The translations under genes were made by a program, and so were the position numbers. From Nocardiopsis potens DSM 45234 (GTDB lineage Bacteria > Actinomycetota > Actinomycetes > Streptosporangiales > Streptosporangiaceae): a DNA stretch of 64,000 nucleotides. The DNA lies in NCBI RefSeq assembly GCF_000341105.1, contig NZ_ANBB01000035.1, positions 1-64,000 of the forward strand. Direction: 5' to 3'. The notes under the pieces were generated by a model. That model was not told the origin of the DNA. It was given only the letters and a program-made list of their open reading frames with translations, and did no database searches. Each line of letters begins with the position of its first letter. Position 1 is the stretch's first letter. Positions 1-10,382 of this stretch are shown here, piece after piece.

Positions 1-230
1 CTGCCGTCGCTGCCTGCTTGAACCTGTACTTCGCGGGGCGCCGCACCGGACCGACCGGCCGGTGCCTCTCCCCACCTTCGCCGCCCGCTTGAACCCTCGC
101 CCCGTGGGGCGCCGCGCTCGGGTGAGGCCTTCGCCTCGGTCCTGCCTGCGCCGTCGCCGCCTGTTCGAACCTTCACTCTGTGGGGCGCTGTACCCGGGCA
201 GGAGCTGCGGGGACCGGCGCGGGGCGGGCC
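1..230 (+). repeat. Edge of a GC-rich tandem-repeat array (about 70/77-bp units)
   Basis: Three degenerate copies of an intergenic repeat are visible. Each carries a CTTGAACC-like stretch, then GTGGGGCGCCGC, then a CCGACCGGCCGGT or CCCGGGTGA variant. The GGCGCCGC-type cores start near 37, 108 and 184, so the periods are 71 and 76 bp. The same repeat occurs in both orientations at 16627-17850. The array stops directly at the stop codon of the DUF58 gene and continues past the left window edge. No coding gene is supported here. Confidence 0.75.
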
Positions 231-1532
231 CTACAGCCGTCCCTGGGCCTTGAGGTCGATGTAGGCGTCGGCGAGGGCCGGGGCGATGTGCTCCGGGTCG
301 GCGTCGACCACCTCCACGCCGTGCCGGCGCAGTTCGGCGGTGACGCGGCGGCGCTCGCCCAGGGTCCGGGCGGCCGCGGCGGCGCGGTGCACGGCGGGGG
401 CGTCGCCGCGCTCCGCGGCCATCGCGGTGACCGCGGGGTCCCCGACCGCGGCGACCATCACCAGGTGCCGGGAGGTCAGCGCCGGCAGCACCGGGAGCAG
501 CCCCTCCTCCACCGCGGAGGCGTTCAGGTCGGTCAGCAGCACCACCAGCCGGCGGGCGCGGCCCTGGCCGGACAGGATCGAGGCGACCAGGCCGGCCTGG
601 TCCGACTCGACCAGCTCCGCCTCCAGCGGCGCCATCGCCTGCACGATCGCGGGCACCGCCGAGCCCCGCCCGGTGCTGCGCACCTGGGTGCGCACCCGGC
701 GGTCGAAGGCGAGCAGGTCCACCCGGTCGCCCGCCTTCGCGGCCAGTGCGGCCAGCAGCAGCGCGGCGTCCATGGCGTGGTCCAGCCGGGGCGTGTCGCC
801 GACCCGCCCCGCCGAGGTGCGGCCGGTGTCCAGCACGATGAGGATGCGCCGGTCCCGCTCCGGGCGCCAGGTGCGCACCACCACCCCGTCCCGGCGGGCC
901 GTCGCCCGCCAGTCGATGGAGCGGACGTCGTCCCCGGGCACGTACTCGCGCAGCGAGTCGAACTCGCTGCCCTGGCCGCGCACCAGCGCGCTGTGCCGGC
1001 CGTCCAGCTCGCGCAGCCGGGCCAGCTTCCCCGGCAGGTGGCGGCGGCTGTGGAACGGCGGCAGCACCCGCACGGTCCACGGCACCGAGTGCGTGGCCTG
1101 CCGGGCGGCCAGGCCCAGCGGTCCGACGCTGCGCACCGTCACCCCGGCCGCACGGTGGTCGCCGCGGCGCACCGGGGTGAGCACGGTGCTCAGCCTGCGG
1201 CGCTCCCCGGCCGGCACCTCCAGCGGCCGCCGCTCCGGGCGGGCACCGGAGCTCGGTGCCCAGGCGTCCCGGAGCACGCCGCGCAGCCTGCGGCCGGACG
1301 GGTTGGCCACCACCAGCTCCACCCGGGCGGACTCGCCCAGCCGGATGCCGGTCTCCCCGGACCGCTCGAAGGAGACCCGGCGGGCGCTCGGCGCCAGCGC
1401 CAGGTCCACCGCCATCAGCAGCACCAGGACGCCCACCACCGCCCAGGCCGTCCAGGTGCCCAGGGAGCCGATCGCCAGTACTACGAGCGTCCCGGCGAAC
1501 GCCGCCAGGACCGCCCGTCCCGTGATCGCCAT
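231..1532 (-). CDS. DUF58 domain-containing membrane protein
   Basis: This 433-residue protein has two N-terminal membrane segments within about residues 5-45. A beta-rich region follows, and then the DUF58 signature: GSEFDSLREYVPGDDVRSID followed by WRATAR near residues 187-212. After it comes a von Willebrand-A-like part with ILIVLDTG and VVLLTDL strands. In known systems DUF58 proteins accompany MoxR ATPases and are thought to be clients or partners in envelope protein maturation. The gene is the last of a minus-strand operon, 43 bp behind the MoxR gene. The family assignment is secure; its exact molecular role is unknown. Confidence 0.93.
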   Translation of the reverse strand: MAITGRAVLAAFAGTLVVLAIGSLGTWTAWAVVGVLVLLMAVDLALAPSARRVSFERSGETGIRLGESARVELVVANPSGRRLRGVLRDAWAPSSGARPERRPLEVPAGERRRLSTVLTPVRRGDHRAAGVTVRSVGPLGLAARQATHSVPWTVRVLPPFHSRRHLPGKLARLRELDGRHSALVRGQGSEFDSLREYVPGDDVRSIDWRATARRDGVVVRTWRPERDRRILIVLDTGRTSAGRVGDTPRLDHAMDAALLLAALAAKAGDRVDLLAFDRRVRTQVRSTGRGSAVPAIVQAMAPLEAELVESDQAGLVASILSGQGRARRLVVLLTDLNASAVEEGLLPVLPALTSRHLVMVAAVGDPAVTAMAAERGDAPAVHRAAAAARTLGERRRVTAELRRHGVEVVDADPEHIAPALADAYIDLKAQGRL

Positions 1533-1575
1533 CCGTGCCTCCCCCGAATCCCGTCGGTCCTGTGGCCGGTTCCGG

Positions 1576-2559
<984 letters not shown>

Positions 2560-2626
2560 CGGGGAACCTCCGTGAATCGGGCGGGCATGGTCGGGGCGTG
2601 CGGGGAGGCGGGAGGGAGGGGCGCGG

Positions 2627-3790
2627 TCACCGTATCCGCTCCTCCAGCCGGTCCAGCTCGGCGGCGAGCCGGACCAGGGCGGTGTCGTCGGTGATGTCGG
2701 AGCCGTCCCCGGCCACACCGTACAGCAGGGTCCGCAGCTGGCCCGGGTCGTCTCCGGTGCGCACGGCGGCGGCGTCGGCCACCTCGGTCGGAGGCGCGTC
2801 GGCGGCCAGCCCCAGCCGGGTCCGGAGCCGCTCCGCGGCCCCGGTGCGCAGCGCCAGCGCGGCCCGGTCCCGCGCCCTGCGGGAGGCGTAGAGCCGGGCC
2901 CGGCCCTCGGTGGTCTCCGCGGCGCGCACCACCACCGGCAGCCGCTCGGTGACCAGCGGCCCGAGCCGCCTGCCCTGCCAGAAGGCGAGCAGCAGCAGCG
3001 CGGCGGCCAGCGGCACCGCGGACAGCCGCACCGCCGGGGGCACCAGGTCCACCAGGTCCTTGGAGCCCTGCTCGACCGGCACGTCGGGCAGGAACCACAC
3101 CACGTCGCGGTCGCCGATCAGGTTGAGCAGCAGCGCGGCGTTGCCCTCCCGGCCCAGCCGCTCGTTGGTGAACGGGGCCGGGGTGCCGATCACGGTGCTC
3201 ACCGCATCTCCGGGGCGCTCGGTGCGGACCAGCGCGGACCCGCCGTCGGCCGGGTAGCAGCCCGGATCACCGCCGGTGTAGGTCTCCCCGCCGAGGTCGG
3301 CGGCGCCGGCGGCGCGGGCGCCGGGCAGCGCGCACCCGGGTTCGAGCGCGCCCGGCTCGGCGCGCCCGGCCACCCGCACGCCCGGGGCCAGGGACTCCAG
3401 CGCGGGCCCGGTGGGCTGCACCAGCAGCAGGTCGGCGGGGGTGGCGGCGAGCCGGTCCAGTTCGGCGCGGCCGAGCCGGTGCGAGGCGGGCAGCACCACC
3501 AGCGCGCCCGCCTCGGCGGCCTGCACGGCGGCGCCGCTGCCGCGCACCACGGTGACCTCGCCGCCCCGGTCGCGGACCACGTTGACCAGGGCGCGGGACC
3601 CCTCGGGGGCGGTGCTCTCCGGTTCCAGCCGGCCGCTGCGCTCCGACCGCTGGCCCAGCGAGGCCAGGACCGCCAGCAGTACCAGCACGGCGATGAAGGC
3701 GATCGTCCCCCGGTGCCGGCGGAGCAGCGCGGCGGGGCCGGGCGGGGCGGTCGGCGGTGCGGCGGGCGGCGGCGCGACGGCGGCGCTCAT
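2627..3790 (-). CDS. DUF4350 domain-containing membrane protein
   Basis: The 387-residue protein starts with a proline/alanine-rich stretch. A membrane segment (IAFIAVLVLLAVLASLG) follows near residues 30-46, then a DUF4350-type extracytoplasmic domain and a second membrane helix (LSAVPLAAALLLLAFW) near residue 260. The C-terminal tail is charged and cytoplasmic. The ATG overlaps the stop of the DUF4129 gene by four bases (ATGA), showing tight translational coupling. In actinomycetes DUF4350, DUF4129, MoxR and DUF58 genes form a conserved operon next to mtrA; function unknown, an envelope role is inferred. Confidence 0.85.
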   Translation of the reverse strand: MSAAVAPPPAAPPTAPPGPAALLRRHRGTIAFIAVLVLLAVLASLGQRSERSGRLEPESTAPEGSRALVNVVRDRGGEVTVVRGSGAAVQAAEAGALVVLPASHRLGRAELDRLAATPADLLLVQPTGPALESLAPGVRVAGRAEPGALEPGCALPGARAAGAADLGGETYTGGDPGCYPADGGSALVRTERPGDAVSTVIGTPAPFTNERLGREGNAALLLNLIGDRDVVWFLPDVPVEQGSKDLVDLVPPAVRLSAVPLAAALLLLAFWQGRRLGPLVTERLPVVVRAAETTEGRARLYASRRARDRAALALRTGAAERLRTRLGLAADAPPTEVADAAAVRTGDDPGQLRTLLYGVAGDGSDITDDTALVRLAAELDRLEERIR

Positions 3791-4422
3791 CGGGCGGCCT
3801 CCGCGGGCCGGGCCGCGCGCAGCGCCGCCTCCAGGCCGCGCAGGGCGGCGGTGTCCTCGGCGCCGGGCCGCACGCCGCCGTAGGCGGAGGCGTTGAAGAC
3901 GGCGGCGGCGCGCTCCAGGGCGGCGCCGTGCTCGGGCAGCACCGCGCCGGCGTCCGCGGCGAGCTCGGTGGCGGTGCGGCCGGGCCGCGCGGTGATCACC
4001 GCGCGCTCCTCCAGGTCGCGGCTGATGGCGCGGAGGAACTCGCGGACCGCCTCGGCGTCCTCGCCGCGGGCGGCGTGCCGCTCCGCGGCGGCCCGGTGGT
4101 CCGCGGCGGTCATCGGGGCGTCGGCGTCGAACAGGGCGCCGCGCATCCGGGCGGCGCGGGCGGGCCGGGCGCGCAGCACCAGCAGCACCGCGGCCGCGGC
4201 GAGCACCAGCAGCAGCGGCCCCAGCGTCCACCAGCCGCCGGGGACCCCGGCGGAGACGCCGTCCAGCAGCTCCGCGAGCAGATCCTGCACCGCGTCCAGG
4301 ATCCGCTGGATCAGGCTCGGTTCGGCCTCGGCGTAGGCCGGGTCGGACAGCTCCTCGCCGGCGATGCGGGCGCCCTCCTCCCGGGTGACCTCGGCGGCCG
4401 AGGCGATGAGCGGGAGGATCAC
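3787..4422 (-). CDS. DUF4129 domain-containing membrane protein
   Basis: This 211-residue protein begins at a GTG that overlaps the upstream stop by four bases (GTGA). The N-terminal part is acidic. It is followed by one clear membrane helix (WWTLGPLLLVLAAAAVLLVL) near residues 65-85 and a cytoplasmic DUF4129-type tail with the sequence EFLRAISRDLEERAVI. That tail resembles the C-terminal part of transglutaminase/DUF4129 proteins that sit with MoxR and DUF58. Longer upstream readings in the same frame are only the shadow of the next gene. Enzymatic function is unknown. Confidence 0.85.
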   Translation of the reverse strand: MILPLIASAAEVTREEGARIAGEELSDPAYAEAEPSLIQRILDAVQDLLAELLDGVSAGVPGGWWTLGPLLLVLAAAAVLLVLRARPARAARMRGALFDADAPMTAADHRAAAERHAARGEDAEAVREFLRAISRDLEERAVITARPGRTATELAADAGAVLPEHGAALERAAAVFNASAYGGVRPGAEDTAALRGLEAALRAARPAEAAR

Positions 4423-5747
4423 GCCGGCCCTCCCGGCGCCGCGGCCCCCGGGGCGGGTTCGGCCAGGTAGACCTCGGGGCCGATCTCCCGGCCCTCCTGC
4501 GCGGCGGCCTGCAGCCGCAGGTCCAGTCCCTCGCGGCGCATCCGCAGGTCGACGTAGAGCAGCCCGGTGACGCCGCTGGCGAAGGGGGCGGTGATCGCGC
4601 CGCCCAGCACGGAGCCGAGGAAGATCGAGGCCCCGTAGAGGATCGCGGCCAGGGCCGTGCCCTCCAGCAGGACCATGGCGACCGCCCCGACCACCGAGAA
4701 CGGGACGGTGACCACCTGCGCCACCATCGAGGTGATCAGCGTGGTCAGCAGCAGGATGAGGAACACCCGCCACCAGGAGCCCCGGGTGAGCCGCCAGGAC
4801 CGGGCCAGTGCCCGGCCGGGGCCGATCCGCTCCAGCACGGTGACCGGCATGGCCAGGGAGGTCCGCACGTAGATCCAGGCGGCGAGGAGGCCCAGGACGG
4901 TCCAGCCGAGGAGGATCGCGCCGACGCCGAGCGGCGCGGAGTCCGGGGAGGCCGCGATGATCAGGATCCCGCCGAAGAGCGCGCCGACGGCGAGCGCCAT
5001 CCAGGCCGCGCCGAGCAGCGCGAGCAGGCCGGCCACCCCGAGCACGGCGCCGATCCGCGGGGCGACCGCGGCGAACGCCTCCCGGATGCCCAGCCGGCGG
5101 CCCAGTACCGCCATGCCGATGACCGTGGCGAGCACGCCGGACAGCACCGCCGCACCGACGAACTGCACCAGCATTCCGGCGGCCAGCAGCCCCAGGGTCC
5201 CCCCGGAGAAGGGGAACGCGTCGCCGGGCGAGGCGCCCGACGCCACCTGGGCGTCGAACCGGTCGATGTCGTTGAGCAGGCTGCCCATGCCGAACGAGGG
5301 CAGCAGCGCGATCACCGCGCTGAGCATCGCGGCCAGGCCGAGCACCGTCTTGGGGTTGCCGCGGATGTAGCCGAAGGCGCCGTTGAGGATGTCGCCGAGG
5401 AGCAGCGGCCGCAGCGAGACGATGCCGGGCCGGGGCGGGGGCGGCGGCCCCCATGCCTGCTGCTGCCACTGCGGTGCGGCCTGCCACTGCGGCGCGCCCT
5501 CCTGGCGCGGTGCCCCGCCCGGTGCGCCGCCGGGGGCGGCCCAGCCGGGAGCGCCGGAAGCGGGGTCCTGCGCGGCGGGGGGCTCCTGGGGCGCCTCCTG
5601 GCCGGGAGGCGCGAAGGAGGGGCGGGGGGCACCGGGTCCCGGTGCGCCGCCGCCGGGGGCGGCCCAGCCGCCCGCGGCCGGCCGCTCCTCCTCAGGGCGG
5701 TCGCCGCCCTCGGGGCGGCCTGCGCCGCGGCCGTCCTCATGCGTCAT
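4419..5747 (-). CDS. Multi-pass membrane protein with proline-rich cytoplasmic N-terminus
   Basis: This is a 442-residue protein. About the first 110 residues are rich in P, G, A and Q (repeated GAPGW/QAAPQW-like patches) and likely disordered. A hydrophobic region follows with roughly six to eight membrane helices, starting after the sequence RPLLLGDILNGAFGYIRGNP. This resembles the glycerophosphodiester phosphodiesterase membrane-domain family (DUF7544/DUF7847-like), but no catalytic phosphodiesterase domain is present. It is the first gene of the minus-strand operon and its stop overlaps the DUF4129 start. It is divergent from mtrA, with a shared 424-bp intergenic region. Confidence 0.8.
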   Translation of the reverse strand: MTHEDGRGAGRPEGGDRPEEERPAAGGWAAPGGGAPGPGAPRPSFAPPGQEAPQEPPAAQDPASGAPGWAAPGGAPGGAPRQEGAPQWQAAPQWQQQAWGPPPPPRPGIVSLRPLLLGDILNGAFGYIRGNPKTVLGLAAMLSAVIALLPSFGMGSLLNDIDRFDAQVASGASPGDAFPFSGGTLGLLAAGMLVQFVGAAVLSGVLATVIGMAVLGRRLGIREAFAAVAPRIGAVLGVAGLLALLGAAWMALAVGALFGGILIIAASPDSAPLGVGAILLGWTVLGLLAAWIYVRTSLAMPVTVLERIGPGRALARSWRLTRGSWWRVFLILLLTTLITSMVAQVVTVPFSVVGAVAMVLLEGTALAAILYGASIFLGSVLGGAITAPFASGVTGLLYVDLRMRREGLDLRLQAAAQEGREIGPEVYLAEPAPGAAAPGGPA

Positions 5748-6171
5748 TGATCCTCCGTTGTCCCGCGGGCCGGTGCCGTACGCCAGGCGTGGGGATACCC
5801 ACGCTATGCCAGATCGGCGCAGCGGCGGCCGTTCCCTCCGCCCCCTGGGGGTTTAGTCCGATTTGAGGCGGCGAATCCGTTCGTTCGTTTTGTATGCTTT
5901 CGGTTGTCTACCGACCAAGTCGCGCGTACCTGAGGGCGCGGGCCGGGCGCGGCGGCCGCGGTAACGACGGGGGCCGGGCGGCGCCCGCCGCGGGCGACCG
6001 GGAGAACCGCAGCCGGAAACGGCGAGGAGATGGCAAGGTGGGGTGGGAGCACGGCTCCCGCCAGGGACCCCGGCAGAAGTGACCGCAGTTCGCCGCTTGA
6101 GTGTCCAGAAAGGAGAAGGCGCCGGGTGCCGCACCCCGGATCGGGGGAGGGACCGGGCGCCGGATGCATTG
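5748..6171. promoter_or_regulatory. Divergent intergenic region between the MoxR operon and mtrA
   Basis: This 424-bp gap separates two divergent operons, so it should hold the promoters of both. The segment at 5853-5930 is clearly less GC-rich (TTCGTTCGTTTTGTATGC and neighbours), which suits a promoter core. A purine-rich stretch GGGGGAGGGA lies about 20 bases before the mtrA start. No canonical -35/-10 pair or operator could be placed with confidence. Confidence 0.4.
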
Positions 6172-6849
6172 ATGAAGGGACGCGTACTGGTCGTCGACGA
6201 CGACCCCGCACTCGCCGAGATGCTGGGCATCGTGCTCAGGGGCGAAGGCTTCGAGCCGACGTTCGTGCACGACGGCGACAAGGCACTGGAGGCCTTCCGC
6301 GAGGCCAAGCCCGACCTCGTCCTGCTGGACCTGATGCTCCCCGGCACCGACGGCATCGACGTCTGCCGCCAGATCAGGGCCGAGTCGGGCGTGCCCATCG
6401 TGATGCTCACCGCCAAGGGCGACACCATCGACGTGGTGCTGGGCCTGGAGTCCGGCGCCGACGACTATGTGGTCAAGCCGTTCAAGCCCAAGGAGCTGGT
6501 GGCCCGGCTCCGGGTCCGGCTGCGCCGCACCGAGGAGCCCGCCCCCGAGGTCCTGCAGATCGGCGACATCACCATCGACGTGGCCGGCCACTCGGTGCGC
6601 CGGGACGGCGAGCAGATCAGCCTCACCCCGCTGGAGTTCGACCTGCTGGTCGCCCTGGCCCGCAAGCCCCGCCAGGTGTTCACCCGCGAGGTCCTGCTGG
6701 AGCAGGTCTGGGGCTACCGGCACGCCGCCGACACCCGCCTGGTCAACGTGCACGTCCAGCGGCTCCGCGCCAAGATCGAGAAGGACCCCGAGCACCCCGA
6801 GGTCGTGGTGACCGTCCGCGGCGTCGGTTACAAGGCCGGCACGGTCTGA
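6172..6849 (+). CDS. mtrA: Two-component response regulator MtrA
   Basis: This 225-residue OmpR/PhoB-type regulator has a receiver domain (about 1-120) with acidic residues D9-D11, phospho-acceptor D53 in LVLLDLMLPG, T80 and K102 in DDYVVKPF. Its winged-helix DNA-binding domain (about 130-222) ends in VVTVRGVGYKAG. The length matches the usual 225-228 residues, which supports the ATG at 6172 over longer readings. MtrA is an essential or central actinobacterial regulator linking cell wall, division and development. The gene is followed after 18 bp by mtrB and then lpqB, the conserved order for this system. Confidence 0.97.
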   Translation: MKGRVLVVDDDPALAEMLGIVLRGEGFEPTFVHDGDKALEAFREAKPDLVLLDLMLPGTDGIDVCRQIRAESGVPIVMLTAKGDTIDVVLGLESGADDYVVKPFKPKELVARLRVRLRRTEEPAPEVLQIGDITIDVAGHSVRRDGEQISLTPLEFDLLVALARKPRQVFTREVLLEQVWGYRHAADTRLVNVHVQRLRAKIEKDPEHPEVVVTVRGVGYKAGTV

Positions 6850-6867
6850 GGAAACCGGGACCCTCCC

Positions 6868-8619
6868 GTGCCGAACGCAGAGTCCGCGGCAGTACCGCCC
6901 GAGACGGCTTCCCCGAGAGAGACCGGGGAAGCCGCTCGGACGCGCTGGCAGCGGCTCAGCGGCGGCCTGCTCGTCGGCTACCAGTTCGCCCAGCGCGCGG
7001 CGCGCGCCCTGGTCCGCGGGGTGAACCAGCGCTGGCGGGGCTCCCTGCAGCTCCGGGTGGTCAGCACCACCCTGCTCATCTCGGTCGCGGTCGCCGCGGT
7101 GCTCGGCTTCTTCCTGGTCCAGCAGATCCGCAGCGGGCTCCTGGAGGCCCAGCGCGAGTCCGCCCTGCGCGAGCACGCGGCCGGGCTGAGCACCGCGCTC
7201 AGCGAGCTGCAGGACGGTGAGCAGGCGGTCGACCGGGACAAGCAGCTCTACGACATCGTCGAGGAGCTGAGCGGCGGCAGCGGCACCTCCTCCAGCGGGC
7301 ACGACGCGATGATCCTGCCCAGCGTGGACGGCTCGTCCGGCTGGGTGGCCGGGGGCGTGCTCGAGACCACCGTGCCGGAGCGGCTGCGCGAGCGGGTGCA
7401 GTCCGCCGACGGCATCGACTCCTCCTACTGGACCTACACCACCATCCAGCGCGAGCGCGGCACGGACGAGCCCGGCCTGGTGGTCGGGGCGCCGCTGTCG
7501 CACGCCTACGAGCTGTACTACGTCTTCCCGCTCACCCACGAGCAGGGCATCCTCGACCTGGTGCAGAACACCCTGGTGTTCGTCGCGACCCTGCTCTGCC
7601 TGGTGCTCGGCGTCATCGCCTACATGGTCACCCGGCAGGTGGTCAGCCCGGTGCGCGCGGCGGCGGGCTCCGCCGAGCGGCTCGCCGAGGGCGAGCTCAA
7701 CGAGCGGATGGAGGTCCGCGGCGCCGACGACCTCGCCCGGCTCGCGGTCTCCTTCAACGAGATGGCCGGCAACCTGCAGGAGAAGATCCAGGAGCTGGAG
7801 GAGCTCTCCCGGGCGCAGCGCCAGTTCGTCTCGGACGTCTCTCACGAGCTGCGCACCCCGCTCACCACCATCCGGATGGCCGGCGACCTGCTGTACGAGG
7901 AGCGCGACGACCTCGACCCCACCATGGCCCGCTCGGTGGAGCTGCTCCAGGGGCAGCTGGAGCGGTTCGAGGAGCTCCTGGCGGACCTGCTGGAGATCAG
8001 CAGGCACGACGCCGGCGCCGCGACCCTCGCGGTGGAGCCCGCAGACGTCCGCGACGCGGTGCTCAAGGCGGTCGGCGACTCCGAGCAGATCGCCGAGAAG
8101 CGCGGCATCAAGGTGGTGCTCCGGCTGCCCGCCGAGCCGTGCGTCGCGGAGTTCGACACCCGCCGGATCAACCGCATCCTGAACAACCTCGTGGTGAACG
8201 CGATCGAGCACAGCGAGGGCAAGGACGTGATCGTCACGGTCGCCGGGGACCGGGACGCGGTCGCGGTGGCCGTCCGCGACTTCGGCGTCGGCCTCAAGGA
8301 GGGAGAGGAGCACCTGTGCTTCGACCGCTTCTGGCGGGCCGACCCGGCGCGGGCCCGGACCACCGGCGGCACCGGCCTCGGGCTCTCCATCGCCAAGGAG
8401 GACGCCCAGCTGCACGGCGGCTGGCTGCAGGCCTGGGGCGAGCCGGGCGCCGGATCGCAGTTCCGGCTCTCCCTGCCGCGCAAGTCCGGGCAGGAGCTGC
8501 GCGGTTCGCCGCTGCCGCTGGTCCCGCCGGAGAAGCCGATGGGCCGGGCGCGCCCGGCCGGCGCGCCGGCGGCCGACGCGGAGCAGGGGCGGCCCGCGGT
8601 GACGGGGGAGGGCCGATGA
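6868..8619 (+). CDS. mtrB: Sensor histidine kinase MtrB
   Basis: The 583-residue kinase has a membrane helix near residues 62-85, an extracytoplasmic sensor loop and a second helix near 232-255. Next come a HAMP domain, a HisKA domain with phospho-acceptor His326 in VSDVSHELRTPLTT, and a HATPase with NLVVNAIEHS (N box), DFGVGL (G1) and GGTGLGLSIAK (G2). It starts at GTG 6868, 18 bp after mtrA. The last codons overlap the lpqB start as ATGA. It phosphorylates MtrA; in mycobacteria its activity is tied to the divisome and to LpqB. The C-terminal 40 residues are a proline/alanine-rich extension. Confidence 0.97.
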   Translation: MPNAESAAVPPETASPRETGEAARTRWQRLSGGLLVGYQFAQRAARALVRGVNQRWRGSLQLRVVSTTLLISVAVAAVLGFFLVQQIRSGLLEAQRESALREHAAGLSTALSELQDGEQAVDRDKQLYDIVEELSGGSGTSSSGHDAMILPSVDGSSGWVAGGVLETTVPERLRERVQSADGIDSSYWTYTTIQRERGTDEPGLVVGAPLSHAYELYYVFPLTHEQGILDLVQNTLVFVATLLCLVLGVIAYMVTRQVVSPVRAAAGSAERLAEGELNERMEVRGADDLARLAVSFNEMAGNLQEKIQELEELSRAQRQFVSDVSHELRTPLTTIRMAGDLLYEERDDLDPTMARSVELLQGQLERFEELLADLLEISRHDAGAATLAVEPADVRDAVLKAVGDSEQIAEKRGIKVVLRLPAEPCVAEFDTRRINRILNNLVVNAIEHSEGKDVIVTVAGDRDAVAVAVRDFGVGLKEGEEHLCFDRFWRADPARARTTGGTGLGLSIAKEDAQLHGGWLQAWGEPGAGSQFRLSLPRKSGQELRGSPLPLVPPEKPMGRARPAGAPAADAEQGRPAVTGEGR

Positions 8620-10382
8620 GCCTCAGAGGCGGACGGGCCGCGGCCGCGGGCGGGATCGCGGCCGTCCTGCTGGCGGCGGGGTGCGCCACCGTGCCCACCG
8701 GCGGCCCCATCGTGGAGGCCGACCGGGTCGGCGAGTCGCCCGACCCCTACGAGGGGTACGTGCGCATGCTGCCGGTCGGCCCGCAGCCCGGCGTCGGCGA
8801 GGAGGGCCTGATCAAGGGCTTCCTCAAGGACATGGCCAGCTTCGAGGAGAACCACGCGGCGGCCCGCCGGTTCCTGCTCCCGGAGACCCGGGCGGAGTGG
8901 TCCCCCGACGACTCGGCACTGGTCTACGAGAACATGGACGCCGTCTCGCTGGACGTGGAGACCTCCGCCGACGACACCGCGGCCACGGTCCGGATGCGCA
9001 CCCCCGAGGCGGCGATGATCCGGGCCGACGGGCAGTACGTCCCGGCGGACGGCTCCGAGATCATCGACGTCACCTTCGAGCTGCGGCGGGACGCCGACGG
9101 GGAGTGGCGGATCACCGAGCTGCCCGACCGGCTGCTGCTCTCCCGGGCCGACGTGGACCGGGTCTACCGGCCGCTCAACCTGTACTACTTCAACGCCGAC
9201 TCCAGCACGCTCGTGCCGGACCCGGTGTTCCTCCCGGTCACCTCGGACGAGGTCGCCACCAGGCTGGCCAAGAAGCTGGTCGCCGGGCCGACCGAGTGGC
9301 TGGAGCCGGCCGTGCGCTCCTCCTTCCCGGCCGACTCCACCGCCGACGTGGCCTTCGACGCGGGCCGGGTGGTGGTCAGCCTGGACGGCGAGACCCCGGG
9401 CAACCAGGCCCGGTTCGGCATGGAGGCGCAGCTCGGCTGGACCCTCAAGCAGCTGCCCGAGGTCCAGGAGGTGGTGCTCCGCTTCGGCGACGACGAGGTG
9501 CGCATCCCCCGGGACGAGGACGAGAACCTGCAGACCGACACCGACTACTGGAAGGCGGTCAACCCCTCCGGGGTCACCGGCGAGCTCAACGCCTACTTCG
9601 TCCGGGACGGGCGGCTGTGGAGCCTGAGCGGCGGCGGGGACGAGGACGTCGACCAGGTCGAGCAGGCCGACGTCTCGTTCGGCGCCGGCGGCCCGGCGCA
9701 CTACGCGGTCTCGCTGAACGAGGAGCGCTTCGCCGCGGTCTCCGCCGACGGCGGCGAGGTGCTGCTGACCGAGGACGGCTCCGACGAGGTGCGCACCGTG
9801 CTGGAGGGCGGCGAGTACACCGCGCTCTCCTGGGACGGCTACGGCAACCTGTGGGTCGCCGAGGACACCTCCGACGGCGACGACCCCGGGTCCCGGCTGT
9901 GGATGCTGCGCGGCGGCGCCGATCCGGTCCGGGTGGACGCCCCCGCGCTGAAGAAGCGGGAGGTGGTGCAGTTGCGGCTGTCCCGGGACGGCACCCGGGC
10001 CGCGGTGGTCACCGCCGACGGCGACCCCGAGGGCCGGCTCTGGGTCGGCCGGGTGGTGGCCGAGGACGCCGGCGGCGTCGCGCTGGGCGGGTTCATGGAG
10101 CTCGCCTCCGACGTCGGCTCGGTCTCCGACGCGGCCTGGCGCGGCGGCGACCAGCTCGCCGTGCTCGGCGAGAAGAACGGCGCGATGCGCGGCTACCTGG
10201 TGCCGCTGGACGGGGCCACCGACCCGACCAGCGTCGGCACCATCACCTCGGCGGAGACCATCGCCGCCGCGCCGGAGCGCCCGCTGATCGCCGGCGGCGA
10301 CGACGACCAGCTCTGGCTCACCAGCGACCGGGTGCTCTGGCAGCGCGCCACCGACGGCACCGACCCGGTCTTCCCGGGCTGA
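8616..10382 (+). CDS. lpqB: Lipoprotein LpqB, MtrAB accessory protein
   Basis: This is a 588-residue predicted lipoprotein. The signal peptide ends in LLAAGC, which places the lipidated cysteine at residue 23. A middle region around residues 190-305 looks like a GerMN domain (LYYFNADSSTLVPDPVF and onward). The C-terminal half is a beta-propeller-like LpqB domain. In mycobacteria LpqB binds the extracellular part of MtrB and modulates MtrA phosphorylation. The ATG overlaps the mtrB stop (ATGA), consistent with stoichiometric co-expression. It ends the operon. Confidence 0.95.
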   Translation: MSLRGGRAAAAGGIAAVLLAAGCATVPTGGPIVEADRVGESPDPYEGYVRMLPVGPQPGVGEEGLIKGFLKDMASFEENHAAARRFLLPETRAEWSPDDSALVYENMDAVSLDVETSADDTAATVRMRTPEAAMIRADGQYVPADGSEIIDVTFELRRDADGEWRITELPDRLLLSRADVDRVYRPLNLYYFNADSSTLVPDPVFLPVTSDEVATRLAKKLVAGPTEWLEPAVRSSFPADSTADVAFDAGRVVVSLDGETPGNQARFGMEAQLGWTLKQLPEVQEVVLRFGDDEVRIPRDEDENLQTDTDYWKAVNPSGVTGELNAYFVRDGRLWSLSGGGDEDVDQVEQADVSFGAGGPAHYAVSLNEERFAAVSADGGEVLLTEDGSDEVRTVLEGGEYTALSWDGYGNLWVAEDTSDGDDPGSRLWMLRGGADPVRVDAPALKKREVVQLRLSRDGTRAAVVTADGDPEGRLWVGRVVAEDAGGVALGGFMELASDVGSVSDAAWRGGDQLAVLGEKNGAMRGYLVPLDGATDPTSVGTITSAETIAAAPERPLIAGGDDDQLWLTSDRVLWQRATDGTDPVFPG

